A stretch of 52,700 nucleotides of DNA. Origin: Bacteroidales bacterium (GTDB lineage Bacteria; Bacteroidota; Bacteroidia; Bacteroidales; UBA7960). The translations under genes were made by a program, and so were the position numbers. A model generated the notes under the pieces. That model worked only from the letters and a program-made list of their open reading frames with translations. It was not told the DNA's origin and searched no databases. Each line of letters begins with the position of its first letter. Within the stretch, counting starts at the first letter, position 1. Location: contig PWJZ01000075.1 in NCBI GenBank assembly GCA_003559855.1, positions 1 through 52,700 of the forward strand, read 5' to 3'. Below are positions 52,539 through 52,700 of this stretch, piece by piece.

Positions 52539-52700
52539 GATAATAAAATTTAAAATTAGTAAAAAAAATGACATGATTAATAAAGGTGGGTTCTAAAAAT
52601 TCATTTTTTTCAATTTGATTAAAGAAAAATGCAGAACCCGTTTATCATTTTTCAGTAATCATAAACAAAAGTATAAAATTATTGTCAATATTTATATCTA

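Overview
The window is chromosomal DNA of a member of the Bacteroidota, most likely Bacteroidales or a close relative. The signs are three secreted proteins with type IX secretion (T9SS) sorting domains (970-2511, 8300-10531, 51237-52538), Bacteroidota-type promoters (TTTG, about 19-20 nt, TAnnTTTG), DUF1573, OstA-like and TonB-plug proteins, and the EF-G2 paralogue typical of this group. The sequence is AT-rich. No rRNA, CRISPR array or integrase is present.

Region 1 (1-34,250) is mostly ordinary chromosome: a toxin-antitoxin pair whose toxin is frameshifted; an OstA-like envelope protein; two sodium symporters; a metzincin protease preceded by a protein resembling its propeptide; riboflavin synthase; Dcp-type and M14 peptidases; tRNA-Leu, tRNA-Gly and tRNA-Ser; DprA; a glycosyltransferase split by an in-frame TAA; a ChaN-like protein; cytidine deaminase; an EF-G2-like factor with degenerate G motifs; TadA; B12-dependent ribonucleotide reductase; prfB with its programmed +1 frameshift; RecX; and a large plug-domain protein.

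Region 2 (34,490-48,051) is an accessory defence island beginning just after tRNA-Asp. It holds a zinc-finger/coiled-coil protein, a zinc-hook ATPase (AAA_13, the group containing PrrC/RloC), a DUF262/DUF1524 protein (GmrSD-like), and one compact operon: an Xre/C-protein-like regulator, a fused PD-(D/E)xK nuclease-N6 methyltransferase, a specificity subunit, a PtuA-like ATPase and a PtuB-like HNH nuclease. Gene overlaps and very short gaps join a BcgI-like restriction-modification system without a translocase to a Septu module. The island is bracketed by a 77-bp direct repeat: the first 25 codons of the zinc-finger gene recur, truncated, beside a decayed IS4-family element at the far end.

Region 3 (48,080-52,700) holds a secreted subtilisin-like protein with Glu at the catalytic Asp position, a beta-propeller lipoprotein, and an S74-chaperone-domain protein with a T9SS tail, all on the minus strand.

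The best candidate for something new is the operon at 40,487-46,583, in which one putative C-protein operator could control both restriction-modification and Septu, together with the two further defence-like genes upstream. Functions are inferred from motifs read by eye; no database search was run.
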